Shown: in pieces, positions 44,201-50,928 of the stretch
Layout: each line of letters opens with the position of its first letter
How positions within the stretch are numbered: position 1 is the stretch's first letter
Assembly (NCBI RefSeq): GCF_900078545.1
Contig: NZ_FLLS01000002.1
Coordinates: 310,001-374,000, forward strand
Reading direction: 5' to 3'
DNA from: Olegusella massiliensis
GTDB taxonomy: Bacteria; Actinomycetota; Coriobacteriia; Coriobacteriales; Atopobiaceae
DNA length: 64,000 nt
Program-made: the position numbers and the translations under genes
The notes under the pieces: model-generated
The model's input: only the letters and a program-made list of their open reading frames with translations
What the model was told of the DNA's origin: nothing
Databases searched by the model: none

Positions 44201-44384
44201 ACACGCCATCTTGGATGCGCTGAGCAGCTTTAAGCTCGGGAGCCCAAGCAGCAAAACCCGCAAGCAACACAAAGGTGAGCATAAGCACTAGCAAAGCGCG
44301 ACCAAGTCTGTACGCAAAAGCTCGTTCGTGCCTATAGAAATCTTGTACATATACACGTACGGAAGTACCTGATTCACAGGTCAT
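41253..44384 (-). CDS. Giant secreted lectin/Fn3/InlB-repeat protein of the sortase operon
   Basis: About 1043 aa surface protein. After a membrane/signal segment (ALLVLMLTFVLLAGFAAWA) comes one ricin-type trefoil (about 60-200, LDLKGGKAANGSNIQLY), a fibronectin III-like domain (about 205-295), a large middle region, and InlB-type repeats (GYSFRGWYR, GWQFGGWYRS). The C-terminal module begins SIPTALSYTNQRLGKV and is shared with the 305-aa protein two genes upstream. It ends VDADGDGISDI...HVVLP with no sorting signal. The ATG at 44384 has GAGG 8 bases ahead and lies five bases past the preceding stop. Probable adhesin or pilus-like tip. Confidence 0.75.
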   Translation of the reverse strand: MTCESGTSVRVYVQDFYRHERAFAYRLGRALLVLMLTFVLLAGFAAWAPELKAAQRIQDGVYVIASAADDAFVLDAAGGHTTVGTNVQLYHRTDRKWPLSSENQCWKINYDAKTKSYKIVGLLSGKALGTAKVKDSNVQLASTPIQWAITTDAKNLSTLTSDDGEKVLDLKGGKAANGSNIQLYKPNSSVAQKWHLYRVPSQLPSNQVKTDITTEGIATLSWDTVPYAKEYQVWAQSSGEDTFADNSNWFALTTVRDTHCKVSGLGSGFTYRLRVFALGEGRVGATGAAPKEFMLAPKRSDKVISKDSKLQIDGNSFELRTVDLDSGEVHRAHLYADGSLGAADSTALELTHSFELADALANDGLVGPGALRPQLLSVTGAPHYTSYRQDKHSRTEEVMVNALNDTIHNYVPHHMANQYVCQSGLLLEAADMREGQRMTAAFDFPIVGTYTRKDGKLIPVGATLTISGAARLDEYASRGKAGNFNNGQPLIDVADLLRGGFLAINLGDIDVSIVIHEVTDEQIRATCDAYFQKKQLQNYLPTADWNDNGVLGETIPITNSYLTLESLNYPRLAVGDTNAGEFSESKWVFSTRVLAEGITSKLKAIELVDRDWSRAVGQAVSHGNAMNIQVLDNGTIHCYPTQGFPDKAKVGADTDTINPEGANPFFANRAVSIWQDGAFAFSESYLGAQTGWTSFSTNSLYESSRTPGVHKLTYLPHQGVIENFGDPNEAGNFERADLHKDDVVVLPMAQRRGYSFRGWYRMESSASPFAQLWEESKTKDEAFSEAEFEQAFGKNGSLNKTALLKAGSDVYMPDSDLYLHAVWVRKTAQLNFDMNGHGKQVGVQTLGFEDKTQEPPAPQASGWQFGGWYRSDSFDEVFEFGQTLGHDQTVHAKWVPAVWKVSIPTALSYTNQRLGKVMTYNELPIKVAGWLGSAHNVLLSADTPKDMLSVGGAKEHIAVKSDIATGKGLSFEAQADGAVHGSAQDTLRLMGEVYTVDSWKGFVQYHATAAGKRPLTELEVVDADGDGISDICPAGETPHVVLP

Positions 44385-44389
44385 TTTAC

Positions 44390-44806
44390 TCACCTCTCTC
44401 GATTCCTCTGTGTTGTAGTTTTGCCTGCAAGTAAAGCAGCCCCACCAGCAAGGGCAAAGCCCGCAGCCGCAAGGACATATCCCATAAGATCAATGCCTGT
44501 TTTGCCATAGCTCGTCGTTTCTTCTGCAGGCTGAGAGGGCGGGTCATCCTCTACCGAAAGTGATAGATCAATTGCTCCCTTGTTAGCGCTACCCGATTCT
44601 TTAGAACCACTCCATTGGTCGCTTTGCGAGTCGTATATCTGGTCACCTATCAGCTGTCCGCTTTCTGCAGATAGAACCCCAGCACCTTGGGCAAAACATA
44701 TCTCAGGACTTATAGAAAACATCAAAGCAAGGGTCAAAACCACAGCAGTAAACAGGCTTATCGCAGGAGGGCTTGGCACACTCCCTGCTTTTCTTCTTGC
44801 AATCAT
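44390..44806 (-). CDS. Small secreted protein with sortase-like C-terminal anchor
   Basis: 138 aa. A signal peptide (LTALVL-type TAVVLTLALMFSISPEICFA) precedes a motif YDSQSDQWSGSKESGSANKG that is shared with the next protein, an acidic Pro/Ser linker, and a C-terminal tripartite tail: SYGKTG, a hydrophobic stretch (LMGYVLAAAGFALAGGAALLAG) and KTTTQRNRER. This has the layout of a sorting signal, but with YGKTG in place of LPxTG. It is the only anchored candidate in an operon that begins with a sortase. No match known to me. Confidence 0.7.
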   Translation of the reverse strand: MIARRKAGSVPSPPAISLFTAVVLTLALMFSISPEICFAQGAGVLSAESGQLIGDQIYDSQSDQWSGSKESGSANKGAIDLSLSVEDDPPSQPAEETTSYGKTGIDLMGYVLAAAGFALAGGAALLAGKTTTQRNRER

Positions 44807-44822
44807 GCGTATCAGCCCCTAC

Positions 44823-45740
44823 CTACTGCGTCACAATATCCTTGAATTCACTGGCGACCTTTGCAGACTGGCCAGCTTCAGCATCCTTGTTTTCGTTCCA
44901 AGCCTCACGCGCAGAGACGATACGGTAGCTGCTCTCGGGAGCCTCATCACCTTTCAGAATCGCAGCATACTCACCTGCTGCCAGAGTTTGCTCACCTACC
45001 CCATTGGGAGACTTCATCGAAGTGGTCTCTTTGATTTCAGAACCACCATCGCGAGGACCCTGCAAAATTTTGCCTGTCTCTGCCCAGACTTTTACTGCCT
45101 TACCCGCAGGTAAAGCACCCTGAACATTAATGATGTAGTCATCAGAGGTATCAACTGTACCAACACGCATACCGCTGTACTTGATGGCAGTAGGTATCGT
45201 TAAGAGATATGTACCGTTCGCATGTTCAACGCCTCCACCGTCAGGCTTATCATCGCCATCTACACTGGCACCGTCTACCCAAGCAGCATCTTTGGTGGAA
45301 TACAGCAAATCAACTTTGCCGTCATTAGCACGACCTTTGTCCTTAGCAGCACTCCAGGTTTTGGTCTGAGAGTCATAAACCTGATACCCTTCAAGGGCAA
45401 AGTCTGAATCGGGTCTTATCTCACTCCCTGGTCCACTCGTACCTGGAGTCTGTCCGCCCTCATGAGGCGCTTTAGTTGCGTCATCTACCAGAGCAGAGCG
45501 ATACCGCACCGTTGCAGTCCAGTCACCTGCTACATAGATATGACCATTCATCTGAATGTTATCTGTAAAGTCACAGCCATAAGTCACCGGAGCAGTCGCA
45601 GCTTTATGCACGGGCGACTCAGCATTTGCTTGCTCAGCCATTGCCACAGCTGGTGTCGAAGATAAAGCACAAGCAATACCTGCACTTATGACGGCAGTTA
45701 CGCGAGCAGAGTGAAGCAAATGAGCAATATTTATTTGCAT
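44823..45740 (-). CDS. Secreted protein with IPTA-type domain
   Basis: 305 aa with a signal peptide cut after AVAMA-EQ. The middle has YDSQTKTWSAAKDKGRANDG, matching the small protein downstream, and the C-terminal half starts TIPTAIKYSGMRVGTVDTS, matching the last module of the giant protein. It ends without an anchor. AAGGA precedes the ATG. The shared pieces suggest the three proteins form one structure or compete for one partner. I recognise no named family. Confidence 0.65.
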   Translation of the reverse strand: MQINIAHLLHSARVTAVISAGIACALSSTPAVAMAEQANAESPVHKAATAPVTYGCDFTDNIQMNGHIYVAGDWTATVRYRSALVDDATKAPHEGGQTPGTSGPGSEIRPDSDFALEGYQVYDSQTKTWSAAKDKGRANDGKVDLLYSTKDAAWVDGASVDGDDKPDGGGVEHANGTYLLTIPTAIKYSGMRVGTVDTSDDYIINVQGALPAGKAVKVWAETGKILQGPRDGGSEIKETTSMKSPNGVGEQTLAAGEYAAILKGDEAPESSYRIVSAREAWNENKDAEAGQSAKVASEFKDIVTQ

Positions 45741-45836
45741 GTGGGATATCCTTTCTCAACATTTATGTCTTTGGGAACAGCGCAACAGGCTACGGTGAGC
45801 GAGCTCGCGAACAATATCGACAACTTTTTGGCATAA

Positions 45837-46373
45837 CTAGCCCACCTTCACACGAAAGTCCATGGTCATGCCATTTGCCTGTTGTTGTGTCTTGATATGA
45901 AATGCCGAAAAAACCACCTGGCCACGGTGTTCCCCTGTAGGAACTTCACGTTCAAGATCTATCTCATCAAGATGAGTTCCTGGAGCTAGGCTCTGAGGGT
46001 TTTTATCTATATGCTTGGCATTCCATACAATTTCATTGTCAGAGAATTTGCCATCATCATCGCAATCCACGTAGACCATAGGAACCATATCAACAGGATT
46101 ACCCTGGGGATTTGCAAGCAACAACCCCACTCGACTTGCACCAGATTCCCAAAACACATCGGGCACACTCTGAAAGCTGGTGTATTCCTCAATCACAGCA
46201 TGCGCGTCCACATTTGACTTGCGCAGGCCCGTCCTATCACCCACATAATCCACTGCATTAACAAGGTAGTTTTGCCCTGTAAGGACAAAGGCAACTCCTA
46301 CTGCTACAAGACCAATACCGCATACTCCAAGCGCAAGCTGCCAGAGAGATACTCTCTTTTTGATATGTTTCAC
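45837..46373 (-). CDS. Membrane-anchored exported protein after the sortase
   Basis: 178 aa with an N-terminal helix (LALGVCGIGLVAVGVAFVL) and an external domain: VPMVYVDCDDDGKFSDNEI, SLAPGTHLDEIDLEREVPTG and VVFSAFHIKTQQ. The pattern of a PG-x-x-[LI]-x-x-I-x-L turn followed by G-x-x-x-a-x-v-x-F is common in exported partner proteins beside Firmicute sortases. Start is GTG with AAGGAG 7 bases ahead, overlapping the sortase stop as GTGA. Role probably structural; not known. Confidence 0.7.
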   Translation of the reverse strand: MKHIKKRVSLWQLALGVCGIGLVAVGVAFVLTGQNYLVNAVDYVGDRTGLRKSNVDAHAVIEEYTSFQSVPDVFWESGASRVGLLLANPQGNPVDMVPMVYVDCDDDGKFSDNEIVWNAKHIDKNPQSLAPGTHLDEIDLEREVPTGEHRGQVVFSAFHIKTQQQANGMTMDFRVKVG

Positions 46374-47137
46374 CTAGCGTCTCCTTCGATGCAATAAATG
46401 ACTGCTCTTTCGTTTGACCAGCTTGTATAACTGCAGGTAACAAGGCGTACTACATGATTTGGAGAGGACGCATTATCAAGCGTGATGTCAGCTTTTAAAA
46501 GCTCTTTTTGATACCACGCAACAAAATCTTGCTCATCTGAAAATTTAAGCTTGGGGCCCTCTGCGGCAGCGTTAACTACCCTCAGAAAAGCTGGTCGTAA
46601 ACACAGTTTTCTTGTAGGGGTCTGTAGCAAAATCTGGCTATGTACTTTTGCCCATGAGGCATCAAGATACTTACTCAAGGGAGCAAACATTGCACCGTCT
46701 GGTGAATGATGTCCATATATCACTGCATTCGGCGCTAATACATTGCCCTTGCAAGCTGCATCAAGATAGGCACATCCATAAATATTTTTTCTACCTTCTA
46801 AATCATGCGTAAGATAAAAAAGTGGTTTATCCACATCAGCGGCAACAATAGGTAATGAGACTGGTGTATCAGGCACGCTGAGCCAGGCAATAACCTCTGG
46901 ATGCTCGCGGTGCAGACTCTCCCAGTCCACTACAGGAAATATTGGCTCATCGGGCACATTGACCGACTGCTCTGCACTTATTTGCGACCCCGCTACGAGA
47001 TAGCGCTGAGCATCATTTGCTGCAAAACGCATAAGTACAAAAGAGACAACTATGCCTACAGAAAGCCCCAGAGAGCAGATTCCTGTCGAAAGCAAAACAG
47101 TCTTATACCACAGTCGTCTTGTAGAGCGCCGCAACAT
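46370..47137 (-). CDS. srtB: Class B sortase
   Basis: Cysteine transpeptidase, about 255 aa, N-terminal membrane anchor (LLSTGICSLGLSVGIVVSFVLM). The catalytic His is in NAVIYGHHSPDGAMF, the Cys in LVTCSYTS and the Arg in NERAVIYC. It has the SrtB-type long insertion before the Cys (KLKFSDEQDFVAWYQ). The ATG at 47137 has GGGGG upstream. First gene of the operon, so its substrates are probably the four proteins behind it; only the 138-aa one has an anchor-like tail. Confidence 0.9.
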   Translation of the reverse strand: MLRRSTRRLWYKTVLLSTGICSLGLSVGIVVSFVLMRFAANDAQRYLVAGSQISAEQSVNVPDEPIFPVVDWESLHREHPEVIAWLSVPDTPVSLPIVAADVDKPLFYLTHDLEGRKNIYGCAYLDAACKGNVLAPNAVIYGHHSPDGAMFAPLSKYLDASWAKVHSQILLQTPTRKLCLRPAFLRVVNAAAEGPKLKFSDEQDFVAWYQKELLKADITLDNASSPNHVVRLVTCSYTSWSNERAVIYCIEGDAR

Positions 47138-47372
47138 AATCACCCCCATCAGCTCTGATAAAAGGCACTGTAGAGGGGACAGCTTGGATTTAACTTGTTG
47201 GTTTACTGACCGACAGCCGCAGGCAGTCTCGCAACGGCAGCTTGGATGAGCTGGTAAAGTAAAAGTCGCAACAACGCTTTAAAAAAGCAAAAGTGAAAAA
47301 GTCATAAAGAAAGGGTTGTGGATATCCACAGTCCTTTCACAAGAATGCAACCCTATAGTACTGACGCTTTGT

Positions 47373-47693
47373 TTACTGCCAGTTTTGCGTGTACTCAATG
47401 AGCGTATCTCTTAGGGTCACTAAACTCTCATTACTCATAAATACACGAGAGGACAGCACCCCAGAAGCAGTCCCATCCGCTGCGGGAGGCGTATCTACCA
47501 ATACAAAGTCAATCATCGATTGCCCACCATTGGTACGAATCATTGCAATATCAGCATGTACGCCTCTGCGTACATCAGGCGTTGCTTCTACAGCAATGGC
47601 ATTGCCCTCAAGGGATCCTTGAGCGGGATCGGGCAAGCTATCAGCAGAAATACGTGGGAGTTGATTGGTGTTATTTGCTTCGTGCTTTGCCAT
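47373..47693 (-). CDS. DUF3467-like protein, copy A
   Basis: 106 aa from the ATG at 47693, which has AAGGAG 6 bases ahead and starts 30 bases after the NlpC fragment. The core DIAMIRTNGGQSMIDFVLVD, a loop, then SSRVFMSNESLVTLRDTLIEY resembles DUF3467 (x-N-x-A-x-V...F-x-x-DF, SRI-x-[ML]-[ST]P). No signal peptide. Identical in protein sequence to copy B. Function unknown; DUF3467 proteins are small and widely distributed. Confidence 0.65.
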   Translation of the reverse strand: MAKHEANNTNQLPRISADSLPDPAQGSLEGNAIAVEATPDVRRGVHADIAMIRTNGGQSMIDFVLVDTPPAADGTASGVLSSRVFMSNESLVTLRDTLIEYTQNWQ

Positions 47694-47723
47694 GCGGGAC
47701 TCCTTCTCAAATACCTTATCCAA

Positions 47724-48239
47724 CTAGTTGAACAAACGAATAATGCCACGAGGAGAATGTTTATAACGCCATATATTGCTAGTGATGACACCTTCACCAG
47801 GGGCAGCCTCAATCATGCGATCGTTACCCAAGTAAATAGCAATATGACCTTTCCAAGAGATAAGATCGCCACGCTTGCGACTACTCAACGATACGTGCTT
47901 TAGGTCTCCCCTCGTCCAAAAGGCGTTAGCGTATGCCGCATGGTATCCACCATTCAGACCTTTGTAATAGTGGTTATAGGGATTCATCGAACCAAAGTTC
48001 ATGCCACATGCATAAGCGCACTGCAAGACTAGGCCTGCGCAGTCAACACCCACACCAGGCGCGCAGGCATAATCCCAAATATAGGTTGTTCCTAAATAAT
48101 CCTTCGCACGCTTAATAAAGGTTTCGATGCAATCACTGCGTGAAGCGGTTCGCGAAATTCTTGAGGGGCTTGCATAGTTGAAAGGCCAGCTTTTATTACG
48201 CCAAGCACCCCACACGGTGTTTGGACTGAGCTGAACCAT
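47724..48239 (-). pseudogene. NlpC/P60 catalytic fragment, truncated copy
   Basis: 171 codons nearly identical to the C-terminus of the 871-aa autolysin (50929-53544); I see two residue changes (Ser/Asn and Asp/Asn). The catalytic Cys motif VDCAGLVLQCA and the His motif GHIAIYLG are intact, but the signal peptide and all lectin repeats are missing and the reading frame is closed by a TGA (about 48325) beyond the breakpoint at 48266. No ribosome site fits the internal ATG, so it is probably not exported and likely silent. Confidence 0.8.
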
Positions 48240-48362
48240 CCATGAGGGGTTTTGATAGCCAAGTTTTCCGTGGGAAGCAGTAATCGTCTTTCCCCACGTC
48301 TTACTGCTAACCCTACTTGCTTTTCATCTTGAAGCAAAACATTGAAACAGCAGCTTTATTCA

Positions 48363-50156
48363 TCAAACGCTTTTCTTCTCATGAATTAAAAACTCTGGCC
48401 TCAGAATAAGAACAAAACTTATGGGAAGAGTGCAAAATGCAGCATAACTATAGCGGAACTCCGCATAAACAGGTGTAGCAACCAGCAGCGAAAGTAGTAT
48501 CATTACATTTGGAATTGTCAGCATAACGCCAACTTTATCCCTGCGAATAATTGCAATATACAAACCAACAAAGAGCAGCCAATTGAAAAAACCTATACAT
48601 AAGAATATCTGTAGCGTGGGTTGCTCTGAAAACTGAGTAAGATACCAATCGAGAGCAGCACAGGTATTTTTAGAATAAACCGTACGCTCTATTCCAAGAT
48701 CATTGTTCTCAACCTTGTCAAACCATCGCCAGTAAGAGTACCCTGCATTCCAATATCCTCTTGTTTGATCAATCCATCCGCGCAAATACGTTAGTGGGTG
48801 TTTTATACCAAGAGAAAAATATAATTGGATATAATCTGTAGCATTTGACTGGATATAACTCTGGTTTCCCTTATCTCTTATAAGCTGCTTTATGGGGTCT
48901 GAAAGGATAGGACTATATCTTTTTGGGATTTGATTAATATCGACAACCTGTGATAGAAGTGTTTTTTGTTTATTTGTAAGATCGTTATGATCAACTATGT
49001 CTCTAGCAATTTGCTGTGTTGGAATAGAAAGAGATTCTAATAAGTCTGGTTGCGTGACACCGATTATCTTCAAAACTGGATGCTTGAGGATAAAGCTACA
49101 AACAAGCACAGCTGCCATAATAAAAATAATTCTTTTCTTTTGAAACCTCCACAGAGATAGAAAGCATAACGTAGTAAGAATAAACACAACGTAACCGTTA
49201 CTTCTAAGAAGACAGATGCCAAAAGCCGATACTATTAGACCGCAGTAATTAAAAGTTCGTAGCTTCATCTGCGTTATACAACGATAGAAAAAAACTATAT
49301 ACAAAAGCGCCGATGCACCAAAAAAAATATCTTTCCACATCGTCATGCTGTACATAATGTGATATGGCATCAACGCAAAGAATAACTGTAAGAGAATTAT
49401 TATCCGTTTCGGGATACGAAGTTCAGCAACTGTATAGATTGCAAAAGAAAATGAGGCGGCTATGAAAAGAATCGAAAATGCAGAATAAAATGCCACTGCT
49501 GCATTTATCTCGTGAAAAAGCTGAAATCCGATAGAGATAAGTATCTTTATGATTAGGGTATGGTAAAAAGGATGGTGATTAGTATAAACACCTGTAATAA
49601 GCTGATTCATCTGGTCTATGCTGTCCACGCTGAGATTGCCAGGATATTTGCATAAAAAAAGAATCGAAAGATTTAAGCAGGAAATAAATAAAAAAGTAAT
49701 GAAGAAAGTCCTTAGTGGATTTACAGTTTCTACTGCTTTCCAGGTAATTCGTTGTATATTATTCGTTAACCAAAAAAGAATATTTTTAAAAGCAAAAAAT
49801 GACCCCAAGAAAACAACAGCGAAAACAAGAGGGCTTGCATAACTCCTAAATAGCCAAAGTTCGTAGTTGGCCAATGTGATCATACTTGCAAAAAGGAACG
49901 AGAGCACCCCTGTTAAGCGTCTATCAAATCGTGGAGAGCAGCAAAAATCTTCCTGTAGTAATAATTCTTTGGCATTCCATCCCAAGCTTAGAAATCCCAT
50001 AATAACTGTCACAAGATATGGAACGTAATAACTATCAGCCTGCAGAAGTTGCGAAAAGCCAACTGCCATAAGGACAGACTGGTAGACAATTAAAGTTTTC
50101 ACTTTTTTCTTTGCTACCTTTAAAGCTTTTGTTATAGCTCCAGTCTGATGGTTCAA
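48363..50156 (-). CDS. DUF6020-like polytopic membrane protein
   Basis: About 597 aa, some twelve hydrophobic segments. LCKYPGNLSVDSIDQMNQLITGVYTNHHPFYHTL (key residues YPG, D, Q, HHPFYHT) and YHIMYSMTMWKDIFFG fit DUF6020, a group resembling GT-C glycosyltransferases in lipid-linked glycan synthesis. I choose the TTG at 50156, which has AAGAAGGA 7-8 bases ahead and a TTGACA box 57 bases upstream; the TTG at 50261 has neither. The gene is AT-rich beside its neighbours and lies between the two duplicated segments, suggesting transfer. Confidence 0.65.
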   Translation of the reverse strand: MNHQTGAITKALKVAKKKVKTLIVYQSVLMAVGFSQLLQADSYYVPYLVTVIMGFLSLGWNAKELLLQEDFCCSPRFDRRLTGVLSFLFASMITLANYELWLFRSYASPLVFAVVFLGSFFAFKNILFWLTNNIQRITWKAVETVNPLRTFFITFLFISCLNLSILFLCKYPGNLSVDSIDQMNQLITGVYTNHHPFYHTLIIKILISIGFQLFHEINAAVAFYSAFSILFIAASFSFAIYTVAELRIPKRIIILLQLFFALMPYHIMYSMTMWKDIFFGASALLYIVFFYRCITQMKLRTFNYCGLIVSAFGICLLRSNGYVVFILTTLCFLSLWRFQKKRIIFIMAAVLVCSFILKHPVLKIIGVTQPDLLESLSIPTQQIARDIVDHNDLTNKQKTLLSQVVDINQIPKRYSPILSDPIKQLIRDKGNQSYIQSNATDYIQLYFSLGIKHPLTYLRGWIDQTRGYWNAGYSYWRWFDKVENNDLGIERTVYSKNTCAALDWYLTQFSEQPTLQIFLCIGFFNWLLFVGLYIAIIRRDKVGVMLTIPNVMILLSLLVATPVYAEFRYSYAAFCTLPISFVLILRPEFLIHEKKSV

Positions 50157-50189
50157 TTTATTATCCTTCTTTATTCGTATATAGACTAA

Positions 50190-50218
50190 CATGTAGTAAG
50201 CGCTGAGAAAAATGTCAA
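50190..50218 (-). promoter_or_regulatory. Possible promoter of the DUF6020 gene
   Basis: On the minus strand TTGACA (complement of 50213-50218) is followed after 17 bases by TACATG (complement of 50190-50195), a weak -10. It supports the start at 50156. Confidence 0.35.
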
Positions 50219-50437
50219 TCTTAAGCCTCGGTGTAATACAGTAGGCATAACGATACTTCAATCTAAATAATATAGGTAGGCAAGATTAAAAAGTGTATTT
50301 TTAAGCATTCTTTTTGAGGGACAGCTAGAACATAAGAGATACAGACGCTGAACTTTGATACTACGAGTTAGCTTTTCTAGCCGACCCCATAACAGACTTA
50401 AGCTTTTCTTGATAAATAGAGTCTCTGTCAGCAAATC

Positions 50438-50492
50438 AAATCCACCCGCATAGCGGGTGGATTTCTTGTCTCGCGCATAAACCGCGCGAGAC
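50438..50492. repeat. Two adjacent hairpins, possible insertion remnant
   Basis: AAATCCACCCGC (50438-50449) pairs with its complement at 50453-50464 around ATA, and about four bases on GTCTCGCGC pairs with GCGCGAGAC (about 50468-50492). The first resembles the subterminal hairpin of IS200/IS605-type elements, but there is no transposase gene. The 50157-50577 spacer otherwise holds the promoter above and the palindrome of copy B. Confidence 0.5.
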
Positions 50493-50514
50493 CGGGTTGA
50501 TGGCCCACATAAAG

Positions 50515-50542
50515 AAAGGACTGTGGATATCCACAGTCCTTT
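50515..50542 (-). terminator. 28-bp perfect palindrome, probable terminator
   Basis: AAAGGACTGTGGAT is followed directly by its complement, centred on GATATC, so there is no real loop. On the minus strand TTTCTTTA follows, 36 bases after the DUF3467 stop. Copy A (47310-47337) has two changes and is imperfect. Confidence 0.6.
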
Positions 50543-50577
50543 CACAAGAATGCAAGCCTACAGTACTGACGCTTTGT

Positions 50578-50898
50578 TTACTGCCAGTTTTGCGTGTACT
50601 CAATGAGCGTATCTCTTAGGGTCACTAAACTCTCATTACTCATAAATACACGAGAGGACAGCACCCCAGAAGCAGTCCCATCCGCTGCGGGAGGCGTATC
50701 TACCAATACAAAGTCAATCATCGATTGCCCACCATTGGTACGAATCATTGCAATATCAGCATGTACGCCTCTGCGTACATCAGGCGTTGCTTCTACAGCA
50801 ATGGCATTGCCCTCAAGGGATCCTTGAGCGGGATCGGGCAAGCTATCAGCAGAAATACGTGGGAGTTGATTGGTGTTATTTGCTTCGTGCTTTGCCAT
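50578..50898 (-). CDS. DUF3467-like protein, copy B
   Basis: 106 aa, identical to copy A. It lies 30 bases behind the stop of the full-length NlpC autolysin with its own AAGGAG site, so in the parental arrangement it is the last gene of an autolysin operon. Same DUF3467-type core (MIDFVLVD, SSRVFMSNE). No export signal, so it acts in the cytoplasm if made. The identity of the copies argues for recent duplication or gene conversion. Confidence 0.65.
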   Translation of the reverse strand: MAKHEANNTNQLPRISADSLPDPAQGSLEGNAIAVEATPDVRRGVHADIAMIRTNGGQSMIDFVLVDTPPAADGTASGVLSSRVFMSNESLVTLRDTLIEYTQNWQ

Positions 50899-50928
50899 GC
50901 GGGACTCCTTCTCAAATACCTTATCCAA

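Larger units (their letters stand above)
47303..48266. repeat. 964-bp direct duplication, copy A
   Basis: Near-identical to 50508-51471 with a constant offset of 3205 bases. It holds a terminator palindrome, a DUF3467-like gene and the catalytic end of an NlpC/P60 autolysin. Similarity stops abruptly at both ends (CATAAAG on the left, AAGTTT on the right). The few differences cluster in the palindrome and in the NlpC part. Confidence 0.95.

Noticed and set aside
45837-46373. NPQGN in the 178-aa protein as a class B sorting motif (NPQTN)
   Set aside because: It lies in the middle of the protein, with no hydrophobic segment or charged tail after it.
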